The notes under the pieces were generated by a model. It made no database searches. It was not told the origin of the DNA and saw only the letters and a list, made by a program, of their open reading frames with translations. Positions 34,628 to 45,021 of a DNA stretch of 64,000 bases are shown here, one piece after another (positions within the stretch are counted from its first letter, which is position 1; every line of letters begins with the position of its first letter). Source of the DNA: Pseudomonas lalucatii (GTDB lineage: Bacteria > Pseudomonadota > Gammaproteobacteria > Pseudomonadales > Pseudomonadaceae); the NCBI RefSeq assembly GCF_018398425.1, contig NZ_JADPMV010000002.1, positions 1,479,001-1,543,000 of the forward strand, read 5' to 3'. The position numbers and the translations under genes are program-made.

Positions 34628-35515
34628 TCAGCCGCGGGGCTTGAGGCCCATCTTGGCGCGGCCCTCGGCCGGGGTCAGGACGCGGCCGCCGAGGCGCTGG
34701 ACGATCTCCACCGCGCGCTCGACCAGGGTGCCGTTGGTGGCGTAGACGCCCTTGTCCAGCCAGATGTTGTCTTCCAGGCCGACCCGCACGTGGCCGCCCA
34801 GCAGCATGGCCTGGGCGACCATCGGCATCTGCAGGCGGCCGATGCCGAAGCCGGCCCACTTGGCGCCCGCCGGCAGGTTGTCGGCCATGGCCTTCATGGT
34901 GGTGGTGTCGGCCGGAGCGCCCCACGGGATGCCCAGGCAGATCTGGAAGATCGGGTCGTCCAGCAGGCCTTCCTTCATCATCTGCTTGGCGAACCACAGG
35001 TGGCCGGTGTCGAAGATCTCCAGCTCGGCCTTCACCCCCAGCTCGGTGATGCGCTTGGCGCCGGCACGCAGCTGCGCCGGGGTGGCCACGTAGATGTAGT
35101 CGCCGTCGCCGAAGTTCAGGGTGCCGCAGTCCAGGGTGCAGATCTCCGGGCGCAGCTCCTCGATGTGGGCCAGGCGGGTCAGCGGGCCGACCAGGTCGGA
35201 GCCGAGGCCGAATTCCATCGGCTGCTCGCCCGGACCTATCTCCAGGTCGCCGCCCATGCCGGCGGTGAGGTTGATGATCACGTCGGTGTCGCTCTCGCGG
35301 ATGCGCTCGACCACCTCGCGGTACAGTTCGACATCGCGGCTGCCCTTGCCGGTCTTGGGGTCGCGCACATGGCAGTGGGCCACGGTGGCGCCGGCCTTGG
35401 CCGCCTCGATGGCGGCGTCGGCGATCTGCTTCGGGGTGACCGGAATGGCCGGGTTCTTGCCGACGGTGTCGCCGGCGCCGGTGACTGCACAGGTGACGAT
35501 CACTTCGTAGTTCAT
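34628..35515 (-). CDS. cdhC: 3-dehydrocarnitine cleavage enzyme (BKACE family)
   Basis: 295-aa DUF849/BKACE protein that swaps an acetyl group: dehydrocarnitine plus acetyl-CoA gives betainyl-CoA and acetoacetate. The zinc-site motif [11 protein letters not shown] and the early [11 protein letters not shown] are typical, as is [18 protein letters not shown]. Second gene of the carnitine operon, between caiX and cdhA with about 92-nt gaps. Confidence 0.94.
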   Translation of the reverse strand: MNYEVIVTCAVTGAGDTVGKNPAIPVTPKQIADAAIEAAKAGATVAHCHVRDPKTGKGSRDVELYREVVERIRESDTDVIINLTAGMGGDLEIGPGEQPMEFGLGSDLVGPLTRLAHIEELRPEICTLDCGTLNFGDGDYIYVATPAQLRAGAKRITELGVKAELEIFDTGHLWFAKQMMKEGLLDDPIFQICLGIPWGAPADTTTMKAMADNLPAGAKWAGFGIGRLQMPMVAQAMLLGGHVRVGLEDNIWLDKGVYATNGTLVERAVEIVQRLGGRVLTPAEGRAKMGLKPRG

Positions 35516-35608
35516 GGGGTCTGCATCCTTATTCGGGGCGAGTGGGGGCCGTGCGCCCGGCGGGGCGCATGGCGATTGGTCGGGGTTGGGGGTAACCGGG
35601 GGGCCGGC

Positions 35609-36547
35609 TTACTCGAGTGCGGCCTGCACGGCGGCGAGGCCGTCCTTGCCGTCGAAGGTGGTCACGCCGGCCAGCAGCCGGCCGAGTTCCTGCGGGTTGT
35701 CCTTGAGCCACTTGCGCGCCACGGCCTTGGCGTCCTCGCGGGCCATGATCGGCTCCATCAACTGGCTTTCCTGGGCGGCGCTGAAGGTCAGGTTGCCCAG
35801 CAGCTGGCTGGCGTTGGGGCAGCGCTGGGCGTAGTCCGGGGCGGTGACGGTCCAGACGGTGGCCAGGCCCTCATCGGCGCCGAACACGTCCTGGCTGCCG
35901 GTCAGGTAGGTCAGGTCCATCTTGATGTTCATCGGGTGCGGCTTCCAGCCGAAGAACACCACCGGCTTGTTGTTCCTCACCGCACGACCGACCGCGGCGA
36001 GCATGGCCGCCTCGCTGGACTCGACCAGCGTGAAACCGCCGAGGCCGAACTGGTCGGTGTCGATCATCTGCTGGATGGTGGTGTTGGCGCCGGTGCCCGG
36101 GTCGATGCCGTAGATCTTGCCGTCCAGTTGCTCGCGGAACTTGGCGATGTCGGCGTAGGTCTTCAGGCCCGCCTCGGCCAGGTAGGTCGGCACCGCCAGG
36201 CTGGAGATGCCGTCGGCCAGGCCGGGCTCGGCGAGCACCTTGACATCGCCCTTGGCCAGGAACGGCTTGATGTTGTCGTCCATCAGCGGCTTCCAGTAGC
36301 CGAGGAAGAAATCCACCTGCTTCTTGCCGATGCCGGAGAAGATGATCTGCTGCGAGGCCTGGGTCTGGGTGGTCTGGTAGCCCAGGCCTTCGAGCAGGGT
36401 GCTGGCCACGGCCGTGGTGGCCACCACATCGGTCCAGCCGACCAGGCCGATGCGCGCCTTCTGGCAGCTGGCATCCTCGGCCGCCAGCAGCGACGAGCTG
36501 AACAGGGTGGCCAGGCAGCAGCCGGCGACAAGCTTGAGACCTTTCAT
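35609..36547 (-). CDS. caiX: Carnitine-binding periplasmic protein
   Basis: 312-aa substrate-binding protein with a Sec signal (hydrophobic 5-20, cleavage near LLAAED). It shares the OpuAC/ChoX fold markers GLVGWTD, KIYGIDPGTGAN and FGWKPHPMN. No permease or ATPase gene adjoins it; in P. aeruginosa CaiX works with the CbcVW core encoded elsewhere in the locus. First gene of the carnitine operon, divergent from cdhR across 228 nt. Confidence 0.92.
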   Translation of the reverse strand: MKGLKLVAGCCLATLFSSSLLAAEDASCQKARIGLVGWTDVVATTAVASTLLEGLGYQTTQTQASQQIIFSGIGKKQVDFFLGYWKPLMDDNIKPFLAKGDVKVLAEPGLADGISSLAVPTYLAEAGLKTYADIAKFREQLDGKIYGIDPGTGANTTIQQMIDTDQFGLGGFTLVESSEAAMLAAVGRAVRNNKPVVFFGWKPHPMNIKMDLTYLTGSQDVFGADEGLATVWTVTAPDYAQRCPNASQLLGNLTFSAAQESQLMEPIMAREDAKAVARKWLKDNPQELGRLLAGVTTFDGKDGLAAVQAALE

Positions 36548-36775
36548 TGATGCGCCCTCTCGTGAGCTTTGCGGTGCTTCCGCGTTCTTGTTCTACAAGC
36601 CGGGGAGCTGCGTCCCCGGCCCACGGCGATCAGCCGGTGGACCCATCATTACCCAGCCGAGCCCCCGTTCATTCGCACTAGAACGACCAGCTGTTGAACC
36701 AAAGCGACTTTGCCAGTTGCACTTGCGCCAGGACTGCCGTTTAGTTGATGGCTGTAATCGTCGACTCCGCCCCGG

Positions 36776-37738
36776 ATGACCCAGCCCCAGATGGCCCAGA
36801 CCTTTCACTTCCTGCTGATGCCCGGCTTCTCGATGATGGGCCTGATGTCAGCCGTCGAACCCCTGCGCGCCGCCAACCGCTTCAGCCACGAGCTGTTCGA
36901 GTGGCGCCTGCTCAGCCTGGACGGCGCGGCGGTGCAGAGCAGCGGCGGCATGTCGCTGAACGTCGACGCCGCCCTGCAGATGCCGGCCGGCGCCGACAGC
37001 CTGTTCGTGGTCGCCGGCTACGATCCGCTGGAGCACTTCAACAGCCGCCTGGCCGCCTGGCTGCGCCGCGCCGAACGCGAGGTGGCGGTGCTCGGCGGCA
37101 TCGACACCGGCAGCTTCGTCCTGGCCGAGGCCGGCCTGTTCGGCAAGGAGCGCCTGACCCTGCACTGGGAGGCGATCAACGCCTTCAAGGAGCGCTACCC
37201 CCTGCTGCAGGTGACCCAGGAACTGTTCGAGATCGACGGCCGGCGCATCACCAGCGCCGGCGGCACTTCGAGCCTGGACCTGATGCTGACCCTGATCGGC
37301 CGCGACCATGGCCACGAGCTGGCCCTGGACGTCTCCGAGCAGTTCGTCCTGGGGCGCATCCGCACCCGCCAGGACCACCAGCGCATGCAGATCGCCAGCC
37401 GCTACGACCTGCACAACAAGAAGCTGGTGCAGGTGATCGGCGAGATGGAGCGCAACAGCGAGCAGCCCCTGGGCTCCCAGGCCCTGGCCGAACTGGTCAG
37501 CATCACCCCGCGCCAGCTCGAGCGGCTGTTCCGCAAGCACCTGAACGAGACGCCCTCGACCTTCTACCTCCACCTGCGCCTGGACAAGGCCCGCCAGCTG
37601 CTGCGCCAGACCGACCTCAGCGTGCTGGAGGTCGGCCTGGCCTGCGGCTTCGAGTCCTCGTCCTACTTCTCGCGCTGCTACCGCAGCCGCTTCGCCTGCT
37701 GCCCCAGCCAGGATCGCCACGAGCACCCGGCGGCCTGA
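36776..37738 (+). CDS. cdhR: Carnitine-responsive AraC-family regulator
   Basis: 320 aa: an N-terminal DJ-1/PfpI (GATase1-like) sensor domain (about 8-170) and a C-terminal AraC helix-turn-helix pair (about 215-310, with ITPRQLERLFRKHL and VLEVGLACGFESSSYFSRCY). It is a paralogue of gbdR, with the same layout. Divergent position next to caiX-cdhC fits CdhR, activator of carnitine genes. The ATG at 36776 has a poor ribosome site; an ATG five codons on is an alternative. Confidence 0.92.
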   Translation: MTQPQMAQTFHFLLMPGFSMMGLMSAVEPLRAANRFSHELFEWRLLSLDGAAVQSSGGMSLNVDAALQMPAGADSLFVVAGYDPLEHFNSRLAAWLRRAEREVAVLGGIDTGSFVLAEAGLFGKERLTLHWEAINAFKERYPLLQVTQELFEIDGRRITSAGGTSSLDLMLTLIGRDHGHELALDVSEQFVLGRIRTRQDHQRMQIASRYDLHNKKLVQVIGEMERNSEQPLGSQALAELVSITPRQLERLFRKHLNETPSTFYLHLRLDKARQLLRQTDLSVLEVGLACGFESSSYFSRCYRSRFACCPSQDRHEHPAA

Positions 37739-37784
37739 CGACAGGCGCCAGACGAGCATTGCCGCGGCCTGTAGGCGCTGCGGC

Positions 37785-37802
37785 GCCGGGCCATGGCCCG
37801 GC
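37785..37802. terminator. Palindrome after cdhR (probable terminator)
   Basis: Perfect 18-bp palindrome GCCGGGCCATGGCCCGGC, 47 nt after the cdhR stop, with no T-run. It could be a weak terminator or a palindromic repeat. Confidence 0.4.
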
Positions 37803-37945
37803 CTTATCCGATCACGACACGGCATTGACGCTTTCGGCAATACCCCAGTCGTTTTTGCATCGGGTCCCCCGGCCCCCAAGGAATATGCTGCCCCCAAAGC
37901 GCCAGCAGCGGGTTTGGCGCCTCGAAACCAAAAGGGGACAGCCTG

Positions 37946-38923
<978 letters not shown>

Positions 38924-38947
38924 GCCCTCCTCTACCACTTACCGCGA

Positions 38948-38970
38948 CCCTCTCCGCCTGCCGGAGAGGG
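38948..38970. repeat. REP-like palindrome
   Basis: CCCTCTCCG/CGGAGAGGG arms of 9 bp with a 5-nt loop between the dipeptidase and the next gene. Same family as the palindromes at 7737 and 41627. Confidence 0.65.
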
Positions 38971-39003
38971 GGCTAGACCACCGAATTCCGGAGTTTGAAG
39001 ATC

Positions 39004-39534
39004 ATGGCAAAACACGCCCCCGAAATGCCCATCGAAGTCGACAGCGAAACCGGCGTCTGGACCACCGACGCCCTGCCGATGCTCTACGTACCGCGGCATT
39101 TCTTCGTCAACAACCACATCGGCATCGAGGAAGTGCTGGGCGCCGACGCCTACGCCGAGATCCTCTACAAGGCCGGCTACAAGTCCGCCTGGCACTGGTG
39201 CGAGAAGGAAGCCGAATGCCATGGCCTGTCCGGCGTGGCGGTGTTCGAGCACTACATGAAGCGCTTGTCGCAGCGTGGCTGGGGCCTGTTCAAGATCCAG
39301 TCGATCGACCTCGACAAGGGCACCTGCGAGGTGCGCCTGGATCACTCCGCCTTCGTCTACGTGTACGGCCAGTGCGGGCGCAAGGTCGACTACATGTTCA
39401 CCGGCTGGTTCGCCGGCGCCATGGACCAGATCCTCCAGGCCCAGGGCAGCAGCATCCGCACCCAGGCCGAGCAGGTCTACGGCGCTTCGGAAGAAGGCCA
39501 CGACCACGGTCTTTTCGTCGTCAAGCCGCTCTAA
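39004..39534 (+). CDS. Conserved protein of the dimethylglycine operon (DUF5943/V4R-like)
   Basis: 176-aa cytoplasmic protein that always travels with dgcAB in pseudomonads (PA5397 position). Conserved segments are LPMLYVPRHFFVNN, AWHWCEKEAECHGLSG and CGRKVDYMFTGWFAGAMDQI; the last resembles small-molecule-sensing V4R domains. No catalytic motif recognised. The ATG at 39004 was preferred over a TTG three codons upstream. It ends 15 nt before dgcA, so it is co-transcribed with it. Confidence 0.75.
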   Translation: MAKHAPEMPIEVDSETGVWTTDALPMLYVPRHFFVNNHIGIEEVLGADAYAEILYKAGYKSAWHWCEKEAECHGLSGVAVFEHYMKRLSQRGWGLFKIQSIDLDKGTCEVRLDHSAFVYVYGQCGRKVDYMFTGWFAGAMDQILQAQGSSIRTQAEQVYGASEEGHDHGLFVVKPL

Positions 39535-39549
39535 GTCGAGGAACGAGTC

Positions 39550-41610
39550 ATGGCCTTCGAAGCAATGTTCCAGCCGATCCAGATCGGCAAACTGACCATC
39601 CGTAACCGCGTGCTGTCCACCGCCCACGCCGAGGTCTACGCGACCGACGGCGGCATGACCACCGAGCGTTACGTCAAGTACTACGAAGAGAAGGCCAAGG
39701 GCGGCATCGGCCTGGCCATCTGCGGCGGCTCCTCGGTGGTGGCCATCGACAGCCCCCAGGAGTGGTGGGCCTCGGTGAACCTGTCCACCGACCGCATCAT
39801 CCCGCACTTCCAGAATCTGGCCGACGCCATGCACAAGCATGGCGCCAAGATCATGATCCAGATCACCCACATGGGCCGTCGCTCGCGCTGGGACGGCTTC
39901 AACTGGCCGACCCTGATGTCGCCGTCGGGCATCCGCGAGCCCGTGCACCGCGCCACCTGCAAGACCATCGAGGTCGAGGAGATCTGGCGAGTGATCGGCA
40001 ACTACGCCCAGGCCGCGCGCCGCGCGAAGGAAGGCGGCCTGGACGGCATCGAGCTGTCCGCCGTGCACCAGCACATGATCGACCAGTTCTGGTCGCCGCG
40101 CGTGAACAAGCGTACCGACGAGTGGGGCGGCACCTTCGAGGGCCGCATGAAGTTCGGCCTGGAAGTGCTCAAGGCCGTGCGCAAGGAGGTCGGCGACGAC
40201 TTCTGCGTGGGCATGCGCATCTGCGGTGACGAGTTCCACCCGGACGGCCTGTCCCACGAGGACATGAAGCAGATCGCCAAGTACTACGACGACACCGGCA
40301 TGCTCGACTTCATCGGCGTGGTCGGTTCGGGTTGCGACACCCACAACACCCTGGCCAACGTCATCCCGAACATGAGCTTCCCGCCGGAGCCCTTCCTGCA
40401 CCTGGCGGCCGGCATCAAGGAAGTGGTCAAGGTGCCGGTGCTGCACGCGCAGAACATCAAGGACCCGAACCAGGCCACCCGTATTCTGGAAGGCGGCTAT
40501 GTCGACATGGTCGGCATGACCCGCGCGCACATCGCCGACCCGCACCTGATCGCCAAGATCAAGATGGGCCAGGTCGACCAGATCAAGCAGTGCGTCGGCG
40601 CCAACTACTGCATCGACCGCCAGTACCAGGGTCTGGACGTGCTGTGCATCCAGAACGCCGCGACCTCCCGTGAGTACATGGGCCTGCCGCACATCATCGA
40701 GAAGACCACCGGCGTCAAGCGCAAGGTGGTGGTGGTCGGCGGTGGCCCGGCCGGCATGGAGGCGGCCCGCGTCGCCGCCGAGCGTGGCCACGACGTCACC
40801 CTGTTCGAGAAGAAGGAGCAGCTCGGCGGGCAGATCACCACGGCGTCCAAGGCGCCGCAACGCGACCAGATCGCCGGCATCACCCGCTGGTACCAGCTGG
40901 AACTGGCCCGGCTGAACATCGACCTGCGCCTGGGCACCGGCGCCGACCCCGAGTCCATCATGGACCTGCGTCCGGATGTGGTGGTGCTGGCCAACGGCGG
41001 CCATCCGTTCCTCGAGCAGAACGAGCACTGGGGCGCCGCAGAAGGCCTGGTGGTCAGCAGCTGGGACGTGCTCGACGGCAAGGTCGCCCCGGGCAAGAAC
41101 GTGCTGGTGTACGACACCATCTGCGAATTCGGCGGCATGTCGGCGGCGGACTTCCTCGCCGACAAGGGCAGCCAGGTGGAGATCGTCACCGACGACATCA
41201 AGCCGGGCGTGGCCATGGGCGGCACCTCCTTCCCCACGGCCTACCGCAGCGTGTACCCCAAGGAAGTGATCATGACCGGCGATATGATGCTGGAAAAGGT
41301 CTACCGCGAGGGCGACAAGCTGGTGGCGGTGCTCGAGAACGAATACACCGGGGCCAAGGAAGAGCGCGTGGTCGACCAGGTGGTGGTGGAGAACGGCGTG
41401 CGTCCTGACGAGACTCTCTACTACGCACTGAAGGAAGGCTCGCGCAACAAGGGCCAGATCGACGTCGAGGCACTGTTCGCGATCAAGCCGCAGCCCTGCC
41501 TCAGCGAAGCCGGCGACGGCTACCTGCTGTTCCGCATCGGTGACTGCGTGGCCCAGCGCAATACCCATGCGGCGATCTACGACGCGCTGCGCCTGTGCAA
41601 GGACTTCTAA
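39550..41610 (+). CDS. dgcA: Dimethylglycine demethylase, flavoprotein subunit
   Basis: 686 aa, homologous to trimethylamine and dimethylamine dehydrogenases. An N-terminal FMN TIM barrel (1-350) is followed by the 4Fe-4S cysteine cluster around CVGANYCIDRQYQGLDVLC and C-terminal FAD/ADP-type domains with VVVGGGPAGMEAARVA. It removes a methyl group from dimethylglycine to give sarcosine. The ATG at 39550 is preceded by GAGGAACGAG. Confidence 0.95.
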   Translation: MAFEAMFQPIQIGKLTIRNRVLSTAHAEVYATDGGMTTERYVKYYEEKAKGGIGLAICGGSSVVAIDSPQEWWASVNLSTDRIIPHFQNLADAMHKHGAKIMIQITHMGRRSRWDGFNWPTLMSPSGIREPVHRATCKTIEVEEIWRVIGNYAQAARRAKEGGLDGIELSAVHQHMIDQFWSPRVNKRTDEWGGTFEGRMKFGLEVLKAVRKEVGDDFCVGMRICGDEFHPDGLSHEDMKQIAKYYDDTGMLDFIGVVGSGCDTHNTLANVIPNMSFPPEPFLHLAAGIKEVVKVPVLHAQNIKDPNQATRILEGGYVDMVGMTRAHIADPHLIAKIKMGQVDQIKQCVGANYCIDRQYQGLDVLCIQNAATSREYMGLPHIIEKTTGVKRKVVVVGGGPAGMEAARVAAERGHDVTLFEKKEQLGGQITTASKAPQRDQIAGITRWYQLELARLNIDLRLGTGADPESIMDLRPDVVVLANGGHPFLEQNEHWGAAEGLVVSSWDVLDGKVAPGKNVLVYDTICEFGGMSAADFLADKGSQVEIVTDDIKPGVAMGGTSFPTAYRSVYPKEVIMTGDMMLEKVYREGDKLVAVLENEYTGAKEERVVDQVVVENGVRPDETLYYALKEGSRNKGQIDVEALFAIKPQPCLSEAGDGYLLFRIGDCVAQRNTHAAIYDALRLCKDF

Positions 41611-41626
41611 GCCTGCACGCATGACT

Positions 41627-41647
41627 CCCTCTCCCCCGGGGAGAGGG
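41627..41647. repeat. REP-like palindrome after dgcA
   Basis: CCCTCTCCCC/GGGGAGAGGG around one central base. A second hairpin, GGGGTTCTG/CAGAACCCC (41657-41685), follows at once. Together they form a paired palindrome in the 152-nt dgcA-dgcB gap. Confidence 0.7.
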
Positions 41648-41762
41648 CGGGGGTCGGGGGTTCTGGCAGGCATTGTCAGAACCCCTCGGCCTATCCCTCT
41701 CCCCGCCGGGGCGAGGTGACTGGATTGACGCCGCTTTCAGGTCCCGGCAAGGAGACCAAACG

Positions 41763-43724
41763 ATGTTGAACACCCTTCTCCCCATTCTGCTGTTCGCCGC
41801 ACTGGCCCTGGCCGTGCTCGGCGCGGCCAAGCGCTTTCTGATGTGGCGCCGCGGCAAGCCGGCCCAGGTCGACTGGATCGGCGGTCTGTTGGCCATGCCG
41901 CGCCGCTACCTGGTCGACCTGCACCACGTGGTCGAGCGCGACAAGTACATGTCCAAGACCCACGTGGCCACCGCCGGCGGTTTCGTCCTGGCGGCCGTGC
42001 TGGCGATCCTGGTGCACGGTTTCGGCCTGCACAGCAAGCTGCTCGGCTATGCCCTGCTGGCGGCCACGGTGCTGATGTTCGTCGGCGCCCTGTTCGTCGC
42101 CAAGCGCCGGCGCAACCCGCCGGCGCGGCTGTCCAAGGGCCCGTGGAACCGCCTGCCGAAGAGCCTGCTGATGTTCGCGGTGAGCTTCTTCATCGCCACC
42201 CTGCCGGTGGCCGGCATCCTGCCGGCCGACTTCGGCGGCTGGGTCCTCGCCCTCATCCTCGCCGTCGGCGTGGCCTGGGGCGTGTCCGAGCTGTTCTTCG
42301 GCATGACCTGGGGCGGGCCGATGAAGCATGCCTTCGCCGGTGCCCTGCACCTGGCCTGGCACCGCCGCGCCGAGCGCTTCGGCGGCGGCCGTTCGACCGG
42401 CCTCAAGGCGCTGAACCTGGATGACGTCGCCGCGCCCCTGGGCGTGGCGAAACCCACCGACTTCACCTGGAACCAGCTGCTGGGCTTCGACGCCTGCGTG
42501 CAGTGCGGCAAGTGCGAGGCGGTGTGCCCGGCCTTCGCCGCCGGCCAGCCGCTGAACCCGAAGAAGCTGATCCAGGACATGGTCATCGGCCTGGCCGGCG
42601 GCACCGACGCCAAATTCGCCGGCAGCCCCTACCCGGGCATCCCGCTGGGCGAGCACGGCGGCGGCCCGCACCAGCCGATCGTGGTCCAGGGCGGCAAGGG
42701 CCTGGTCGAGGCCGATACCCTGTGGTCCTGCACCACCTGCCGCGCCTGCGTCGAGGAATGCCCGATGATGATCGAGCACGTCGACGCCATCGTCGACATG
42801 CGCCGCCACCTGACCCTGGAAAAGGGCGCCACCCCGAACAAGGGTGCCGAGGTGCTGGACAACCTGATCGCCACCGACAACCCTGGCGGTTTCGCCCCGG
42901 GCGGTCGCCTGAACTGGGCGGCGGACCTCAACCTGGCGCTGATGAGCGACAAGCAGGAAGCCGAGGTGCTGTTCTGGGTCGGCGACGGTGCCTTCGACAT
43001 GCGCAACCAGCGCACCCTGCGCGCCTTCGTCAAGGTCCTCAAGGCGGCCGAGGTGGACTTCGCCGTGCTCGGCCTGGAGGAGCGCGACAGCGGCGACGTG
43101 GCTCGCCGCCTGGGCGACGAGGCGACCTTCCAGCAGCTGGCCAAGCGCAATATCGCGACCCTGAGCCAGTACCGCTTCAAGAAGATCGTCACCTGCGACC
43201 CGCACAGCTTCCACGTGCTGAAGAACGAATACGGCGCCCTCGGCGGCCACTACGAAGTGCTGCACCACAGCACCTACATGGAAGAGCTGATCAGCGGCCA
43301 GAAGCTCAGCCTCGGCCAGCACAAGGGCGGCAGCGTCACCTATCACGATCCGTGCTACCTGGGCCGCTACAACGGCGAGTACGAAGCGCCGCGCAGCGTG
43401 CTCAAGGCCATCGGCATCGAAGTGAAGGAAATGGAACGCTCCGGCTTCCGCTCGCGCTGCTGCGGCGGCGGCGGCGGCGCGCCCATCACCGACATCCCCG
43501 GCAAGCAGCGGATTCCCGACATGCGCATGGTCGACATCAAGGAGACCGGTGCCGAACTGGTGGCCGTGGGCTGCCCGCAGTGCACCGCCATGCTCGAGGG
43601 CGTGGTCGAGCCGCGGCCGCAGATCAAGGACATCGCCGAGCTGGTCGCCGACGTGCTGCTGGAAGCGCCCGCCCCGACCAAGAAGCCGGCGCCCGTCAAG
43701 CCTGAAGCCCTGGAGGTGCATTGA
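41763..43724 (+). CDS. dgcB: Dimethylglycine demethylase, membrane Fe-S subunit
   Basis: 653-aa protein with about five N-terminal membrane helices (5-22, 72-88, 95-113, 137-152, 160-180) in a DUF3483-type region. Two 4Fe-4S clusters follow (CVQCGKCEAVCP at 245-256, CTTCRACVEECP further on), then cysteine-rich CCG domains. It probably passes electrons from DgcA/ETF to quinone. The ATG at 41763 follows AAGGAGACC; 30 upstream codons were excluded. Confidence 0.94.
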   Translation: MLNTLLPILLFAALALAVLGAAKRFLMWRRGKPAQVDWIGGLLAMPRRYLVDLHHVVERDKYMSKTHVATAGGFVLAAVLAILVHGFGLHSKLLGYALLAATVLMFVGALFVAKRRRNPPARLSKGPWNRLPKSLLMFAVSFFIATLPVAGILPADFGGWVLALILAVGVAWGVSELFFGMTWGGPMKHAFAGALHLAWHRRAERFGGGRSTGLKALNLDDVAAPLGVAKPTDFTWNQLLGFDACVQCGKCEAVCPAFAAGQPLNPKKLIQDMVIGLAGGTDAKFAGSPYPGIPLGEHGGGPHQPIVVQGGKGLVEADTLWSCTTCRACVEECPMMIEHVDAIVDMRRHLTLEKGATPNKGAEVLDNLIATDNPGGFAPGGRLNWAADLNLALMSDKQEAEVLFWVGDGAFDMRNQRTLRAFVKVLKAAEVDFAVLGLEERDSGDVARRLGDEATFQQLAKRNIATLSQYRFKKIVTCDPHSFHVLKNEYGALGGHYEVLHHSTYMEELISGQKLSLGQHKGGSVTYHDPCYLGRYNGEYEAPRSVLKAIGIEVKEMERSGFRSRCCGGGGGAPITDIPGKQRIPDMRMVDIKETGAELVAVGCPQCTAMLEGVVEPRPQIKDIAELVADVLLEAPAPTKKPAPVKPEALEVH

Positions 43725-44947
43725 TGAGCGACATTATCCGCCGCGACCCCCGCGCCGAATGGATCGCCCGCAACCGCCTGCACCCGCTGCACGCGGCCAT
43801 GCAGGTGGCGCAGACCAGCTGGATGGGCCCCAACGGCGTCATCCGCAAGAACCCCCACGCGGTCGGTTTCATCGGCCCCAACGGCATCAAGCGCATCGAC
43901 CGCTCCGGCGCCCAGCAGGGCGGCAGCCAGAAGCGCTCGGCAGCCAGCGCCGCGGTGCAGTTGCCGCTGCACGTGGTCGAGCAGCCGGCGTTCTACATCG
44001 CCGTGGTCCCGGACATGATCGGCGGTCGCCTGTCGGCCCACGACAAGGACCTGCTCGGCCTGGCCCACAAGCTCGCCGGCAGCGACGGTGCGGTGCTGGC
44101 CGTGGTGTTCGGCGAGCATAAGGAGAGCGCCTTCGATACCGCCGGCGTCGACCGCCTGCTGCAGATCGAGGGCGAGGCCTTCGACGGCTACGCCCCGGAA
44201 CAGCGGGTGCTGGCCCTCAGCGCCGTGGAAAGCCAGCTGGCGCCACGCCACTGGCTGCTGCCGGACAGCCGCACCGGCGGCGGCGAGCTGGGCCGCCGCC
44301 TCGGCGCCAAGCTCGGCGAGCGCCCGGCCACGCGGGTCTGGCAGGTCGCCGACGGCCAGTGCATCGGCCGTGCCGGTGCCGGCCAGCAAGACCTGGCGCG
44401 CCAGGCGCCACGGCTGATCCTGGCCGCCGCCGAATGCGCCGAGCCGGTCGGCGACACCCGTCACGAGGTGCGCCCGGTCGAGCTGCAGGACCAGATCGCC
44501 CACAGCCTGCCACGCATCGAGGACCTCGGCGCAGTGGCCGTGGACCCGGCGCTGATCCCCATGGCCGAGGCCGAGTTCATCCTCTCCGGCGGCAACGGGG
44601 TCAAGGACTGGGCCCAGTTCCACCAGGCCGCCGAAGTGCTCGGCGCCACCGAAGGCGCCTCGCGGGTGGCGGTGGACGACGGCTTCATGCCGCGCAACCG
44701 CCAGGTCGGCGCCACCGGCACCTGGGTCACCGCGCGGGTCTATATGGCGGTGGGCATCTCCGGCGCCATCCAGCACCTGCAGGGCATCGGCGCCTGCGAC
44801 AAGGTGGTGGCGGTGAACATGGACCCGGGCTGCGACATGATCAAGCGCGCCGACCTGTCGGTGATCGGCGACTCGGCCGAGATTCTCCAGGCACTGATGG
44901 ACAAGGTCAGCGCCTACCGCCAGGGAGGTGCCCGCGATGCGGCCTGA
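43724..44947 (+). CDS. Electron transfer flavoprotein alpha subunit, betaine-locus type
   Basis: 407 aa. The C-terminal FAD domain is clear (SGGNGVKDWAQFHQ, GATEGASRVAVDDGFM, VTARVYMAVGISGAIQHLQG). The N-terminal extension (about 1-80, RRDPRAEWIARNRLHP) is longer than in housekeeping EtfA. The start ATG overlaps the dgcB stop by one base (TGATG). Dedicated electron carrier for dimethylglycine demethylation (PA5400 position). Confidence 0.9.
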   Translation: MSDIIRRDPRAEWIARNRLHPLHAAMQVAQTSWMGPNGVIRKNPHAVGFIGPNGIKRIDRSGAQQGGSQKRSAASAAVQLPLHVVEQPAFYIAVVPDMIGGRLSAHDKDLLGLAHKLAGSDGAVLAVVFGEHKESAFDTAGVDRLLQIEGEAFDGYAPEQRVLALSAVESQLAPRHWLLPDSRTGGGELGRRLGAKLGERPATRVWQVADGQCIGRAGAGQQDLARQAPRLILAAAECAEPVGDTRHEVRPVELQDQIAHSLPRIEDLGAVAVDPALIPMAEAEFILSGGNGVKDWAQFHQAAEVLGATEGASRVAVDDGFMPRNRQVGATGTWVTARVYMAVGISGAIQHLQGIGACDKVVAVNMDPGCDMIKRADLSVIGDSAEILQALMDKVSAYRQGGARDAA

Positions 44948-45021
44948 CGCTCTCGGCGCCCGGACCTGCTCCGGGCCGTTCGCAACTTTTTCCCGGATCG
45001 ATTCCGGGCTACGGGTGAGCC

